Source: Actinostola sp. cb2023 (lineage: Eukaryota > Cnidaria > Anthozoa > Actiniaria > Actinostolidae). Taken from it: a stretch of DNA of 64,000 bases. Where the stretch lies: positions 115,001 through 179,000 of the forward strand of contig JAUJYZ010001082.1 of the NCBI GenBank assembly GCA_033675265.1, in the 5' to 3' direction. Under the pieces are notes generated by a model. The model saw nothing but the letters and a program-made list of their open reading frames with translations, had not been told where the DNA came from and ran no database searches. Positions 37,321-47,884 of this stretch are shown in pieces; position 1 is the stretch's first letter; every line of letters starts with the position of its first letter. Made by a program: the position numbers and the translations under genes.

Positions 37321-38099
37321 CAAAGTCATGGAGTCATGCATAGATTTATTCCGGGATCAAAAAGAGAGCTCCCACTTGACAATGCTATTTACTTTTGGGG
37401 TTTTCCGGTAGTAATAAACAACTTAAGTAGAAGATTTTCAAAAATAACCAGTAAGGATTGTGTTTTCAGGAATCCTTTCCATAATTAATATCAATCATTC
37501 TCCCGTCGTGTCTCCTGGAGCGAGAATCCATATTGTTGACTTTTATATGGACCGCTTTCTGCGAACATATCGTCAGTATATGTCAGTTCTTTGTAAGTTG
37601 GGACATGGCATTTTCTATCTCTGATTCGAAAATAATTAAACGAGAAAAATAAATTTGCTTCTGTTTTAGAGTTGATCGTCAATGTTGAATCCGTTCATTA
37701 CTGCTTTTAATAGATTGTCTGTCAGTTTATACGAAGTGAGCCTGGCTCATAGCATAACAATAGCGAACGTATGCGAAATATTACACTACAAAAATATATG
37801 TTTAATTTTTCTACTAAATATATCTGAAAATTCTCCAAGGAAATTCTTGGGTTATGACTAGGAGCATGGATTGAGGTTTAGCAGTAGAGTGTCTAGATCT
37901 GGTCAGTGTAGCGAGCGGACTATAATTACGATTGGAGTGATAATCCATGTATGTACGGACGTATTGCTCTTCGTTAATCTGAACAAACATCTTTAAAAAT
38001 AAACATCTTGAATCCGAGAGAATTATAGGATCAAAACACCAACACACATGCAACTTCGATTTCAAGCTTACAATTAAGTCATCGATTTTACTCACTCAC
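37321..38099. other. intergenic or F-box gene intron
   Basis: It follows the F-box exon on the - strand, so it should be intron. The next F-box exon could not be recognised here. Confidence 0.35.
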
Positions 38100-38444
38100 C
38101 TGCGCTAGACGGCCGATTGCACTAAGATCTAGCCCAAGACATATTCGCCGCATTGCACTCTCTGGCAGATCCCCAAACGATGCCCCTGAAGCGGACAACA
38201 CACCTTTGACGTGGTCGAGTGTGTCACGTCCAAACACACGATTAATTTCTGCTTGAAGAGACTTCGCTTGTAGAAACTCTTGGAACGAATGAACTGATTG
38301 AGTAGGCGAACGGTTAGTACCGACGCGTAGGTTTATGTTCCATGAGGATAGAGTCAGCTTCTTTTTCTTGTTGATTGTGAGGTGGTAAAAGTCCTTACTA
38401 GGCGCTGGTGCGGTCGCTTCCTTTAGGTATATGATGTCACTCAT
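38100..38444 (-). CDS. FBXO36: F-box protein, FBXO36-like, first coding exon
   Basis: From ATG at 38444 (MSDIIYLKEATAPAPSKDFY) 115 codons run to donor CGCAG|GTGAGTGAG at 38100/38099. The order PSKDFYHLTI, LSSWNINLR, FQEFLQAKSLQ, VFGRDTLDHVKG, then an F-box start LPESAMRRICLGLDLSAIGR, parallels FBXO36 as I remember it. F-box proteins are substrate adaptors of SCF ubiquitin ligases. The F-box ends at the exon boundary after RLAQ (phase 0); the remaining C-terminal exons were not found within the window. An in-frame upstream start (38471) is less likely. Confidence 0.75.
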
Positions 38445-40165
38445 TTTCCACTCACTATGCTCACATATCACTAAGTATCGTCCATTATTTGAAACTTATA
38501 CAAACGTTACGTTCTAGTTTATACATGCTTTAGCCACGCCGTGCGAGCGGCATTGTGGTCACAGGACAAACACCGCGAGATGGTCTATTACTTGATTGAC
38601 ACCGGAAGTAAGGTGTACTATTTCCACATTTATTTATTTATTTTTTCACAATGAATGACACCGGCCTACGGCGTGTAGTCATTACGCCAAATATTAAATA
38701 AACTAAAAAAACAGCAATACTACCCTTGAAGCAATGTAGACTTTCATAACATGTTAAAAGACTAAAGTTAATATCCCCGAAACCATGCAATCAGCTTAGT
38801 GGAATTTTGTTTTTGATAATGATAAGTGATGATCGATCCTAATTAAGATAGTAAACTATGTAGGTGCTTTCTTTGTATCCTGTTCGGTTTCCATGAAGAT
38901 CGAGCGACAAGAATCGCAATTACAAGGCAAAATATCCGTGCAAAATAGATTCTGAAAAAAAATCGAAGATTACGTATTCGCACGTGTCTCACACTAATAG
39001 CATCAGAATCGGAGCGCCTACTACCTAGCTAGACCTAGGGGGTGTACCACAGAATGGAGTCGAAATCGGAGTCAGAGATTCCCCGCTTACGATCTTACCA
39101 ATAAAATGGAATTGGAAGGATTACTGAGCTAATGACTCATTCGCACTCAATGTAAAGCAGAAAAATCAAGAAGAGTTTGCCAACTGAGTAGGCTAGCAGA
39201 TATCAATCTAGTATTTATCGGTCTTTATCATGCCATCTAGAGCCGGTGAACGTGAAATATACACAGTATAACTCTGATTCAAGTCAAGTCAAATAAAAAA
39301 TGAAAACGATAATGCTGCAAAAATATAAAACCGTCTAATACACTATAGGACGCTGAGAGTTGCTTGAAAGAACTTACATGAACTATAGAATGTTTTAATC
39401 AGTTGAGAATGGAAGCGAGTACGTCTTTCGTGTCTACTTCACACTAACGGATCACGACGTGGCTTCCGATTCCGAATCACCAGTGTGAAGCAGCCTTAAC
39501 GAAGCTCTTTTTGCATTCAATTAAAGTTAAGCGACTTGTCGGTTTTTTCATAATTTGTTTCTAAATTTTCGATCAAAGTTCATTTCCTGCATTTCTCATT
39601 TCCTGTCCTTTCATTGATTTCTTTTTTTTAGTTTTAGGCACACCTGTATTCAGAAACGTCCTTCTTGAAGTAATAAATTGTAAATTAAAAAAGGAATCAT
39701 TATCACCATTTTTCTGTGATAGCAGAAACTTGGTGATACAATCTTATTTCAGAGATACCATTTTTCTTAGTTCAAGGCAAAATGTAGTTTTGTTTATTTA
39801 GCTGTACAGACCTTTGTACATTACGAATTTAAATTCCGTGTTTAATTTTTAAGATTTGGGTTTCAAATCGGCTCTGGTTTGAAGTCGTTAATATTTTAAT
39901 TCGTCTTTTAGGAGGAAGTCATCAGTTCCCGGCTAGTGACAACTTTTGTTATTAAATTGATATTAGTCAGTGGTTAGTCAGCTGATATAGTCAACTGTCA
40001 TTGAAGCAGACACCCTTAGCCTGCGTGGCTGGCTCACAAGGAATTGGGAGGAGAAGGGAATTAAGGGAAAGGGGGAGAGAGGAGGGGAGGGATATCACCA
40101 AGAGTTAATTTTTTTCAGTGGACACTCTGTAAGTTTAGGTGCCGACCGGGAATTGAGCTCTTGTC
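38445..40165. other. intergenic, no gene seen
   Basis: Upstream of the F-box exon. The words CACACTAATAGCATCAGAAT (38990) and CACACTAACGGATCACGACG (39450), with GTGTGAAGCAGCC at the end, suggest a degraded MITE at about 38980-39500. Nothing else recognised. Confidence 0.35.
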
Positions 40166-40167
40166 CG

Positions 40168-40252
40168 CAATAGCGAGGTGTCCGTAATAGCGAGGTGTCC
40201 GTATAGCGAGGTGTCCGTAATAGCGGGGTGTCCGCAATAGCGCGGTGTGTTG
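40168..40252. repeat. 17-bp minisatellite
   Basis: Five imperfect copies of AATAGCGAGGTGTCCGT. Confidence 0.85.
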
Positions 40253-40434
40253 ACTGTATCACGGATGACGTTCCACTTATTTCAATTCAATAGCTAACTC
40301 GGTTGTAATGTTGATTCAACAGCAACACTAAAACCCGTCAGTAGGCGACAAATATTGACTACGAATTTCATTTGACTTGCTAATACTGCTTGGTTTCAGT
40401 GTAATATTTACATACAATACTTGAGAAGTACGTC

Positions 40435-40705
40435 TGGGATCCCTGTTATCAGAGTATATGTCCCATCAGCCATTGCAGTCACAACGTGTTTACACTCGAT
40501 TTCTGTTTTGGGATCCCTGTGCATTGAAAAATAAAACCACAACCACAAACAAACAAACAAAAAAGCACTCCAACATACTCGACAATGGAATCTTCAGACT
40601 TAGTTTCTGGGATCATAGCATTATCGAAATATCCCATCGTTCATTGCAGTCACAACATCAGTTACGCACACGATTTCTGTGCTTCGGGTTCCCTGTGTGA
40701 CAAAA
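40435..40705. repeat. imperfect tandem duplication
   Basis: Two copies of a block with CATTGCAGTCACAAC, CGATTTCTGT and TCCCTGTG words, about 170 bp apart. Confidence 0.5.
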
Positions 40706-40853
40706 GCTCACCAATATCCACCTCAGCGCAATCGCGAGTCTTCATACCATTTCTCCCATTGGTAAAACTACTGGCATCTTTTGTTGATCTTTAATGCCAG
40801 AACATCGCCTTGTCGGTGTGTCTTTTCGGTTTCGCACTTATCCCAGCTTCTTC

Positions 40854-41838
40854 TTAGTTTTGCTTGCCACAACCGCACAGCCACGCTTTGTACTTCCGGC
40901 GGAAGTGTTTGTTCAAACTACCGTATATGATGGGATTGACGCAGCTATGGGACAGGGCAAGAAGTCGGGTGTAGGCAACAAAGGTTAGAAATTCTGCTGA
41001 CATGGACTTTACTTCACTTCGGTACATGATCTCGTATTGGACTCTGGCAACGAAGAGAGGCAACATGAATACTACAAAGAGAATAACAATCACAGCCAGG
41101 GTTTTAATCACATCTAGGTTCTCTTTGCGTCCGGCGTCCATACGAATTGAGCCTCCGACGGAAGCGACTCTGGGGACCCTCTGTTGGTAAATGTAGGCAC
41201 CAAGGCGTAAGTATGAAGCAGCAATGATGAGGAGCGGAACAGGAAACATGAACGTGATTGTGAAGCTACGGTAGACGTGAAACAAGTAGGCTTGGTGCTC
41301 AGTCAGCGGTATCACTCCACAGAACTTGAAGTGATAAGAAACTCGGAGGAGCATGAGTGGGATAACAGCAATGAAGGACACCATCCATACCACAATGCAG
41401 CTGACACAGGCGACACTGAGTCTCATTTGGGTTGCCAATGGATGAATAAGTACCCGACATCGATTTACTGCCATTAGTACGATAAGATAGATTCCTGCCA
41501 AGTGGCAGGCTGTAGGGAGAACTTCAACAAACTTGCACTACATTGGACCAATAAATGTATCTAAGGTTGACGTCGAGCTTCAGAGGGAATTTGATAAGGA
41601 TCACCAACCAGTCTGCCAGACAGAGGTTGATGATCATGATGTCCTGGTCGGTCTTCCTGGATTTGGAGAAAAGTACAGCAAGGACGAGGATGTTGGCAAT
41701 AGTACCAACCACTAGCGTGATCACATGCACTGCTAGGGTGATCTTGCTGTCTAGTATACCTTCCATTGGATAATCTAATAACTCTGTAGTGTTGTTCATG
41801 ATGAGATGCAGGATTGTCAATTCCTGGAAAAATGACAT
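40854..41838 (-). CDS. class A (rhodopsin-like) GPCR, frameshifted
   Basis: The first frame (41838 to ~41542; likely start ATG at 41799, MNNTTELLDYP) has two N-glycosylation sequons, TM1 GTIANILVLAV and TM2 NLCLADWLVI with the conserved Asp. At 41538-41545 the frame breaks: a single extra base before CKFVEVL. The second frame (~41537 to 40854) carries the conserved TM3 Cys, TM3 ending VNRCRV (NRC in place of DRY), TM4, TM5, TM6 with FMLPLFV and TM7 NPIIYG, then a short tail. The overall pattern suggests a peptide or amine receptor, subtype unknown. A 745-bp MITE inserted about 140 bp upstream of the start. A sequencing error or a new pseudogene would both fit. Confidence 0.82.
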
Positions 41839-41976
41839 GACACCATTTTGAATCTACTGTTGTTAGTATATTGGCAGTTGAACTGATAAAAGTGTTGTTC
41901 ATGATGATGCAAAGGACGTCCGTTTCAGGAAAGTGAACTTGTGGACTTAAATCTACTGTCAACATTCAGTTTGAAA

Positions 41977-42718
41977 CACAGGCAGCCCAAGCTGTGATCT
42001 TGTGAATAATTGTAGAGAATGTATGTAGAATTACAAAATAACGTACAATGGCACTTACGTTGTCAATAAGGGACTGAAAATTCACCACAGTGTTGATAAT
42101 TTACTGTTCTATTGCCCTGATGTGTTAGTTTTGCGTTTTAGGCCGTTTTTATTTTTTTTCTCCCTTACCCTGTAAAGGAAGAGAAGGCTGGCAACTACGA
42201 ACGCCTAATCTTGGCTACGGCGATCTTCGAGGCCTCGAAAAACCTACAAAACTTCGAAATGTTCGCAATTTTTTCACATAATCCCGTTCTCACAGTTCCC
42301 CTAGCACACATCCAATCGGTTCATCACTGACCTACTCTCTTTTAAAGTCGTGAAATAAACGCAATTCGAGGTCAACCTTGCTTGTGACGAGCCGTGGAAC
42401 CAACAGCTTCACATTGCATCGCATTCGGTTTCAACGAACTTTCTTCGGAACACGTGCCGAACTGAGCCGAACCAGCGATGATAAAGTCGGCCGATCTCCG
42501 GAATCAACCGACTTCATGTATCATCGCTGGTTCGGCTCAGTTCGGCACGTGTTCCGAAGAAAGAAACTAACACATCAGGGCAATAGAACAGTAAAATATC
42601 AACACTGTGGTGAATTTTCAGTCCCTTATTGACAACGTAAGTGCCATTGTACGTTATTTTGTAATTCTACATACATTCTCTACAATTATTCACAAGATCA
42701 CAGCTTGGGCTGCCTGTG
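41977..42718. mobile_element. MITE with 8-bp target duplication (CACAGG family)
   Basis: The ~155-bp inverted arms begin CACAGGCAGCCCAAGCTGTG and end with the complement. An exact 8-bp duplication GTTTGAAA stands at 41969-41976 and 42719-42726. The centre holds a second, inner palindrome (GGAACACGTGCCGAACTGAG and complement), so it is nested or compound. The outer bases match the element at 59864-60121. Confidence 0.85.
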
Positions 42719-42789
42719 GTTTGAAATCGCCGGAATGCAGCGTAAAAAAAAAACACAATTGCCGTATGGACCTAGCTTTTCGTACAAGC

Positions 42790-42950
42790 AAAGAAAATAG
42801 TTTTTTCCTGTTCTTGAATATTAGTTACAGTAGTCAAGAGACCATAAGGGACAGAGAGGGAGTCTCGCGCTATTCTTGGGATATCTTAATTTCAATAAAT
42901 CTATTTTTAGAATGCGGACGTCTGAGGAAATTAACTTCCGATTCAAAGTA
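42790..42950 (+). repeat. dispersed repeat D, copy 1
   Basis: AGACCATAAGGGACAGAGAG, GGGATATCTTAATTTCAATA and GAATGCGGACGTCTGAGGAA occur inverted at 55199-55325. The adjacent part recurs near 61600. Confidence 0.65.
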
Positions 42951-44246
42951 GATGGCGGCTTAGATCTATCTCGTAACCGGTCATGACGCCCCCTTGCCAT
43001 GACGCCCCCTACCATGACGCCCCCAAAGTGCCATGACGCCCCCAGTACAGTGAGTCATGACGCCCCATATATGTTGTACTTGTTTATTTTATTCCAAATA
43101 ATCTTTTTACCAAGGAATATTGTCTCTAATAAAACTTTCACAGTAATTTAACACTTCTGGCCGAAGAGGAAAGGTTTTTGATTGTGTTGTTATAATCGAT
43201 CGATCGATCGAGTCAGGTTTGTGCGGACAGTTGGGCTGAGTTACTGCTGCATATAACTCTTCCATGGATTACTGGAATACTGTCTCTAAAAACCTTCACG
43301 GTAATTTATCTTTCTCGGAAAGACAAGAGGAGGGTTGTGGTTTCTATGATCGACGTTATCAGAGAATGCAGCAATCATGACGGCGATTGATGGATTAAAG
43401 CCGTCATCATTTAGCCAAAGTTTGTGTGATAGTTGGGCAGGTGATTCTGTGGTTTCGATTCTGTATCAGTAACGTTCTCTAAGCTTCACAATGTTGGCAA
43501 ATAAGTTTTAACTTTTATTCATTTTGTGTAGCCTTTCGTAATCGACAACTAAATGTTTGTTTACGGGAAGCGTGACTATAGTAGCGTCCCTATAAACAAA
43601 GTGATCAGTAGATCTTTGTTCTAAACTCTATCACATCCAATGAGGTACTCCCATGGGTACTAACTGATTCTCGCACAAGTTTTGACGTCTGTCATTCAAA
43701 GTGACATGTGTGGTCCCTAAATCCCAACAGTAACTGATTTCAATGATACTTCTAATAGAGTAGGCTCGAAAAAGGCTGGAAATCGAGCCTTTACAGACGA
43801 GCAATTTCTTCAGTAACCAGACGAGCAAATAAAACTTTTTGAATGCGTTCGTTCTAACACAGGAACCCCAAATATGAATATTGGCATATAATGTTGTTCG
43901 GGTTACAGAATCACCTGCCCAACTATCACACAAACTTTGGCTAAATGATGACGGCTTTAATCCATCAATCGCCGTCATGATTGCTGCATTCTCTGATGAT
44001 AACATCGATCATATAGAAACCACAACCCTCCTCTTATCTTTCCGAGAAAGATAAATTACCGTGAAGGTTTTTAGAGACAGTATTCCAGTAATCCATGGAA
44101 GAGTTATATACAGCAGTAACTCAGCCCAACTGTCCGCACAAACCTGACTCGATCGATCGATCGATTATAACAACACAATCAAAAACCTTTCCTATATTAT
44201 ATATAGAGACAACAGAACACGCCATACAGCTACGTAGATCTTCTTT

Positions 44247-44290
44247 TATATCAGAGGCCTTTCGGCTTAACAGCCCTCGTCAGTGATACA
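44247..44290 (-). ncRNA. hammerhead ribozyme motif of PLE 2
   Basis: On the - strand: TGTATCA, core CTGACGA, one G, helix II GGCT-GTTA-AGCC, GAAA, palindromic helix III AGGCCT, cleavage base C, then TGATATA. Helix I (TGTATCA/TGATATA) pairs over 7 bp with one G-U. The predicted cut lies after CTC, between + positions 44253 and 44254. The palindromic helix III suggests dimer-type action, as described for PLE hammerheads. Confidence 0.65.
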
Positions 44291-44961
44291 GTGATATGAC
44301 TAAGAAAGCGTGGCAGCGAACACCTAGATCTAAATTGGGATCCCTGTGCGTAGTGCACAGTAAATTTGAAACACTTATTAAACTCGGATACATGTTGGGC
44401 GAGATGGCAATATAGCGCTGAAGCTTTGCTATTACGATGACCTGTTATTCTATCACGTAGCATCTGTGTAGTGTTGCCTACATATTGTATATGACAGTAG
44501 ATGCATGTAGCCAGATACACCACACATCTGGAAGTACAAGTGGCCCTGCACCGTACACTGTATGTACGACCGTCACTGGTGCTAGTAAAGGTGTCAGAGG
44601 AAGTGGTTAAACCACATGATGCACACCTGTTACTTCCACAAGGGTGGGTACCTAACCCTTCTCCTGGTACAGATAGTGAGAAATGTTTCCGCTTATACAA
44701 AATATCTTTAAGATTAGGAGCTCTCCGTGAGCACAGCATGACTTTGGCTCCTAACGTTTGCCAAGATGGTGACTTGTCTAATATTTTAGACCCTTTCTTA
44801 ATAAAATCCCCTGTTTCCCTGGAACCCGGACCATAGGTAACTACCCAGGGAACAATGACCTTCTCTTCATTGCTACGAGCATTATAGCCTAATGTACGTG
44901 GTGGCATTTGCGCTAACATTAAAACCGCTGTTATTAAGATCATAGCCTTAATTTTTGACAA
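44251..44961 (-). pseudogene. PLE C-terminal region with GIY-YIG nuclease
   Basis: It contains NLKDILYKRKHFS, the cysteine-rich GTHPCGSNRCASCGL, CRATCTSRCVVYLATCIYCH and IQYVGNTTQMLRDRITGHR, the GIY-YIG signature in its PLE form with several Cys pairs. It belongs to a different PLE lineage from the 25.5-kb copy (different linker and Cys pattern). The stop codon lies inside the hammerhead at 44247-44290. The upstream start shown is only the open frame's beginning; the true protein continued into the RT part. Confidence 0.8.
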
Positions 44962-45166
44962 AGCTAATTCTTAACATTGAAAAACCGCTGTTAATAAAAA
45001 GCTTCGGCAAGATATATCAAGCCTTATTCTTGGTAAAAACACCTCATCGTCAGCAATCACCCAATCCTTGCGTCTAATTCTTATAAAGCGCCTGTGAGCC
45101 TGTGAGTCTAATAATATTAGAATATAGTCATACTCAGCCAGCACTATATCTCATAAAGGTATGTCT

Positions 45167-45848
45167 TTAACAAGGATGACACGAGTCAGGTGACAGATAT
45201 CTACGCGCGTCAGTGGGCTTTATGAATAAATCAGTCGAGGGAATCCCATGCTGATTAAAGCTAATTAATATATCTAGGAATTCAACCTGATTATCTATTC
45301 TACTGGTAAATGTAAGCCCATACAGATTATTGGTAGTTGTATTCAACCATGCAATCAACCCAATCCTTAAATGATTCATTGTCCCCTAAAGATTTATACA
45401 TGAATACTGATACATGAGAACCTCCCTCCTAAGTCATCAATAAAGCGCATGACTCCATTCAGCCCGGGTGGATGAGCCTGTGAGTCTAATACATTATTTA
45501 TACACTACATTTGCTCGGCGAGCACGTACGATTCTCGTTGCAATAGTAACTCATTGCTTCGCTAGAACTGGAGACAACACTCCCCCTGTGGGTATACCCT
45601 TCTGCGCTGAGTACCAATTCCCGCGATATGCAAACTTATTGTTAATCAATGCAAATCTAATTAATTCAATTAACCAAGATCGATACTCACTTGACCAATG
45701 AGGCCTACACTGACTAATCGCTGTGTCTAAAGATCTAATAGCCAGATCAGGGCTGATGTTATCATATAAGGCTACCACATCTAGGGCAAAAGGCCTAGTG
45801 TTAGGAATAGGAGTCCACTTATTTTCATAAGTGCATCAGTACTATCCT
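45167..45848 (-). pseudogene. PLE reverse transcriptase remnants
   Basis: 45778-45551 reads VALYDNISPDLAI, then AYRGNWYSAQKGIPTGGVLS, a PLE-type RT core. Near 45455-45430 the catalytic motif RFIDDLGG appears in another frame. 45340-45180 reads EFLDILISFNQHG and STDLFIKPTDARRYLSPDS, the usual block before the nuclease. The frame changes show that it is inactive. Confidence 0.75.
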
Positions 45849-46105
45849 TCCTCTTCGGCCAGAAGTGTTAAATTACTGTGAAAGTTTTATTAGAGACAAT
45901 ATTCCTGGTAAAAAGATCATTTGGAAAAAAATAAACAAGTACAACATATATGGGGCGTCATGACTCGCTGTACTGGGGGCGTCATGGCACTTTGGGGGCG
46001 TCATGGCACTTTGGGGGCGTCATGGCACTTTGGGGGCGTCATGGCAAGGGGCGTCATGGCAAGGGGCGTCATGGCAAGGGGCGTCATGGCAAGGGGGCGT
46101 CATGA

Positions 46106-46787
46106 CTGATTACTCTATCCCGGCGAAATAAAACCATGTTTTTGTTTTGTTTTTTGAATTTGATTACTTTTTATAAATGGCTCGGATAATTTATAGATTA
46201 TTAGACTTTTGAGACGGCAGTAATGAGTCAGATGATAACAAAGAAAATGTAAATGTCCCGCGGAAAGAAACTAGTGAATGCTTTTTGTCAACAACTGCTT
46301 CTTTCATCTGCACCAAAATGTATAATTCTTCTTCCATTTGAGACCTGCTTTCTGATCAGTGTTATTTTTCGTTTCCCTTTCTTTGCTGAGAGAGTGTCTT
46401 TCCCAAGTTTAATTTGGCAAAGTGCTGCACCAGGCAGAAATTCGGTATAAACTAACATAAGCTTTTAAGCTTTATTATTTCTCAAATCAGTTGATAAACA
46501 AGGGAATACATAATAGTGAGATACATACAGTACAACAGAGGAACCTAGCTACACGAATATTGTACTGTATGTATCTCCTGTGTCTATTGTATCTCACTAT
46601 TATGTACTTCTGGTATGGTGTAACTTTAGCGTATTTATCGCGAAGCAAACGAAGCAAAGGAGAGAGAATTTAAACTAGCGAGTAACTAGTATGGGCTTTA
46701 ATCTTTAATCACAGCGTGTGTGACATATGTGAGAGGAGCGTTTCTTTCCTTCAAGTTGGAAACATAAAAGTGTTATACTTTTAAGTT
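46106..46787. other. intergenic
   Basis: No gene recognised. A short inverted repeat (TACATAATAGTGAGATACAT region at 46505-46535 against 46560-46607) is present. Confidence 0.4.
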
Positions 46788-47085
46788 TTAAAAAACTCTC
46801 TCTTTGATATAGAAAATTACTATTTTTAACAGCATTAACACAATAAAAAATATAAACAGAATGTAAACAAGGATTGACTTCATTTTCGCCTCAGATTTGT
46901 GTTCTTCTTGATGCGATTTCAAAGTTGTTTTCTCACCTTTGGATTTGTCCATGTTGGAATCACACTTCTGAATCAGTACATCTGGCTTCAAGTTGTGGTA
47001 TACATGCTTGGCTAGGCAGTACTCAGTTGAGTTCACATTTAAGTCAACATTAGAGTTAATTTGTATTATAGTTCTTGAGTTCATT
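46788..47085 (-). CDS. small ORF with C-terminal membrane segment, unrecognised
   Basis: The first ATG (at about 47084) gives MNSRTIIQINSNVDLNVNST ... and ends with a hydrophobic stretch SILVYILFIFFIVLMLLKIV and a short basic tail, as in tail-anchored proteins. The open frame extends upstream to about 47138 through degenerate SKANQ/NSSS repeats (24-bp words AACTCAAGCTCAAAAGCAAA). There is no homology I recognise, and AT-rich chance is a serious alternative. Confidence 0.25.
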
Positions 47086-47226
47086 TGATTTGCTTTTGAG
47101 CTTGAGTTCAATTGATTACCTTTTGACTTTGAGTTCAATGATTTGCTTTTGATGAGTTCATGTAAAGGCCCTGTCGAAAACGCTCAACATCTTTTAGAGT
47201 GGGCCCACACGAATCGGCGTATGCGT

Positions 47227-47573
47227 TGTCGCGTATGTCACGGTTTAGTTATTGTGGCTTAATTTTGTAATCATCATTTCCGGTGTAATAAGATACTTTA
47301 GCGTCCCTTTAGAACTCCTAGTCATTTTATACAGTTTATACATCGCTTTGGAGCCATCGATTGTAAGTTTTGTTTTCTTATTTGATCTTTGTTACATGCT
47401 TCGCTAGTATATTATTCTTTACAATTCCTCGCCTAATTTGTATTTGTAATTTGTTTAGTTTTCACCGTGTGTTATGGAATAAATATACTGATCTCTGGAT
47501 GAATGACCACACTTTGTAACACACTGGTTGGCACTGGTGTTCCTTAGATAATCGTGTCGCCGGGAACACGACA
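47227..47573 (+). repeat. 5' LTR of BEL/Pao element
   Basis: TG...CA ends, 347 bp. It contains GGAATAAATATACTG late in the LTR, a possible polyadenylation signal context. The primer-binding site right after it (GTGAAAAAATCGATG) could not be matched to a tRNA. Confidence 0.95.
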
Positions 47574-47884
47574 GTGAAAAAATCGATGTTGTATCAACGC
47601 GAAACTACTAGAGCTTGAGAGTTTGGAGACTGACCTACAAATAAAGAAGTTGGAGTTGATGAAAAGGAACTTCTGGAACGCCAAAGCGATCGACCAGCTC
47701 ATCGCCTGCCGCCAAACAGTTCATACGAATTTCATTCAAGGAGTACAAAGGTTAGCAACGACATACCCGATTGTGTTCGACTAAAATCCTGTAAGAACGG
47801 AGTTAATGCTGTTGTTATTGTGAGCAAGCCACGACGAAAGAAAAAACGATTGACTCTCATCGCGTTGGGGTCCCTGTGGTAAAA

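Larger units (their letters stand above)
44186..45848 (-). mobile_element. Penelope-like element nested in foldback arm
   Basis: The foldback arm reads continuously if this stretch is removed (CAAAAACCTTTCC | CTTCGGCCAG), with CCTTCC-like words at both junctions. It reads on the - strand: reverse-transcriptase pieces, then the GIY-YIG segment, then a hammerhead. It is 5'-truncated and broken by several frameshifts and stops. Confidence 0.8.
42981..46105. mobile_element. foldback (FB-like) element with long arms
   Basis: The left arm is 42981-43452. The right arm is split: 43906-44185 and 45848-46105. Tips are tandem CATGACGCCCCC repeats (left) and GGGGGCGTCATGGCACTTT repeats (right), as in foldback elements whose arms carry short tandem repeats. 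Arms match over more than 450 bp, including CGATCGATCGATCGA. The loop (43453-43905) has no recognised gene. The right arm is interrupted by a Penelope-like element. Confidence 0.8.

Noticed and set aside
36922..37341. Phe-rich (+) and Lys/Arg-rich (-) frames
   Set aside because: TTTC-rich low-complexity DNA.
41533..41965. Frames opposite or beside the GPCR
   Set aside because: Shadows of the receptor coding strand; no independent features.
43631..44005. 124-codon frame on the - strand in the foldback loop and arm
   Set aside because: It spans the loop-arm boundary, has no domain, and the arm part is repeated in the other arm.
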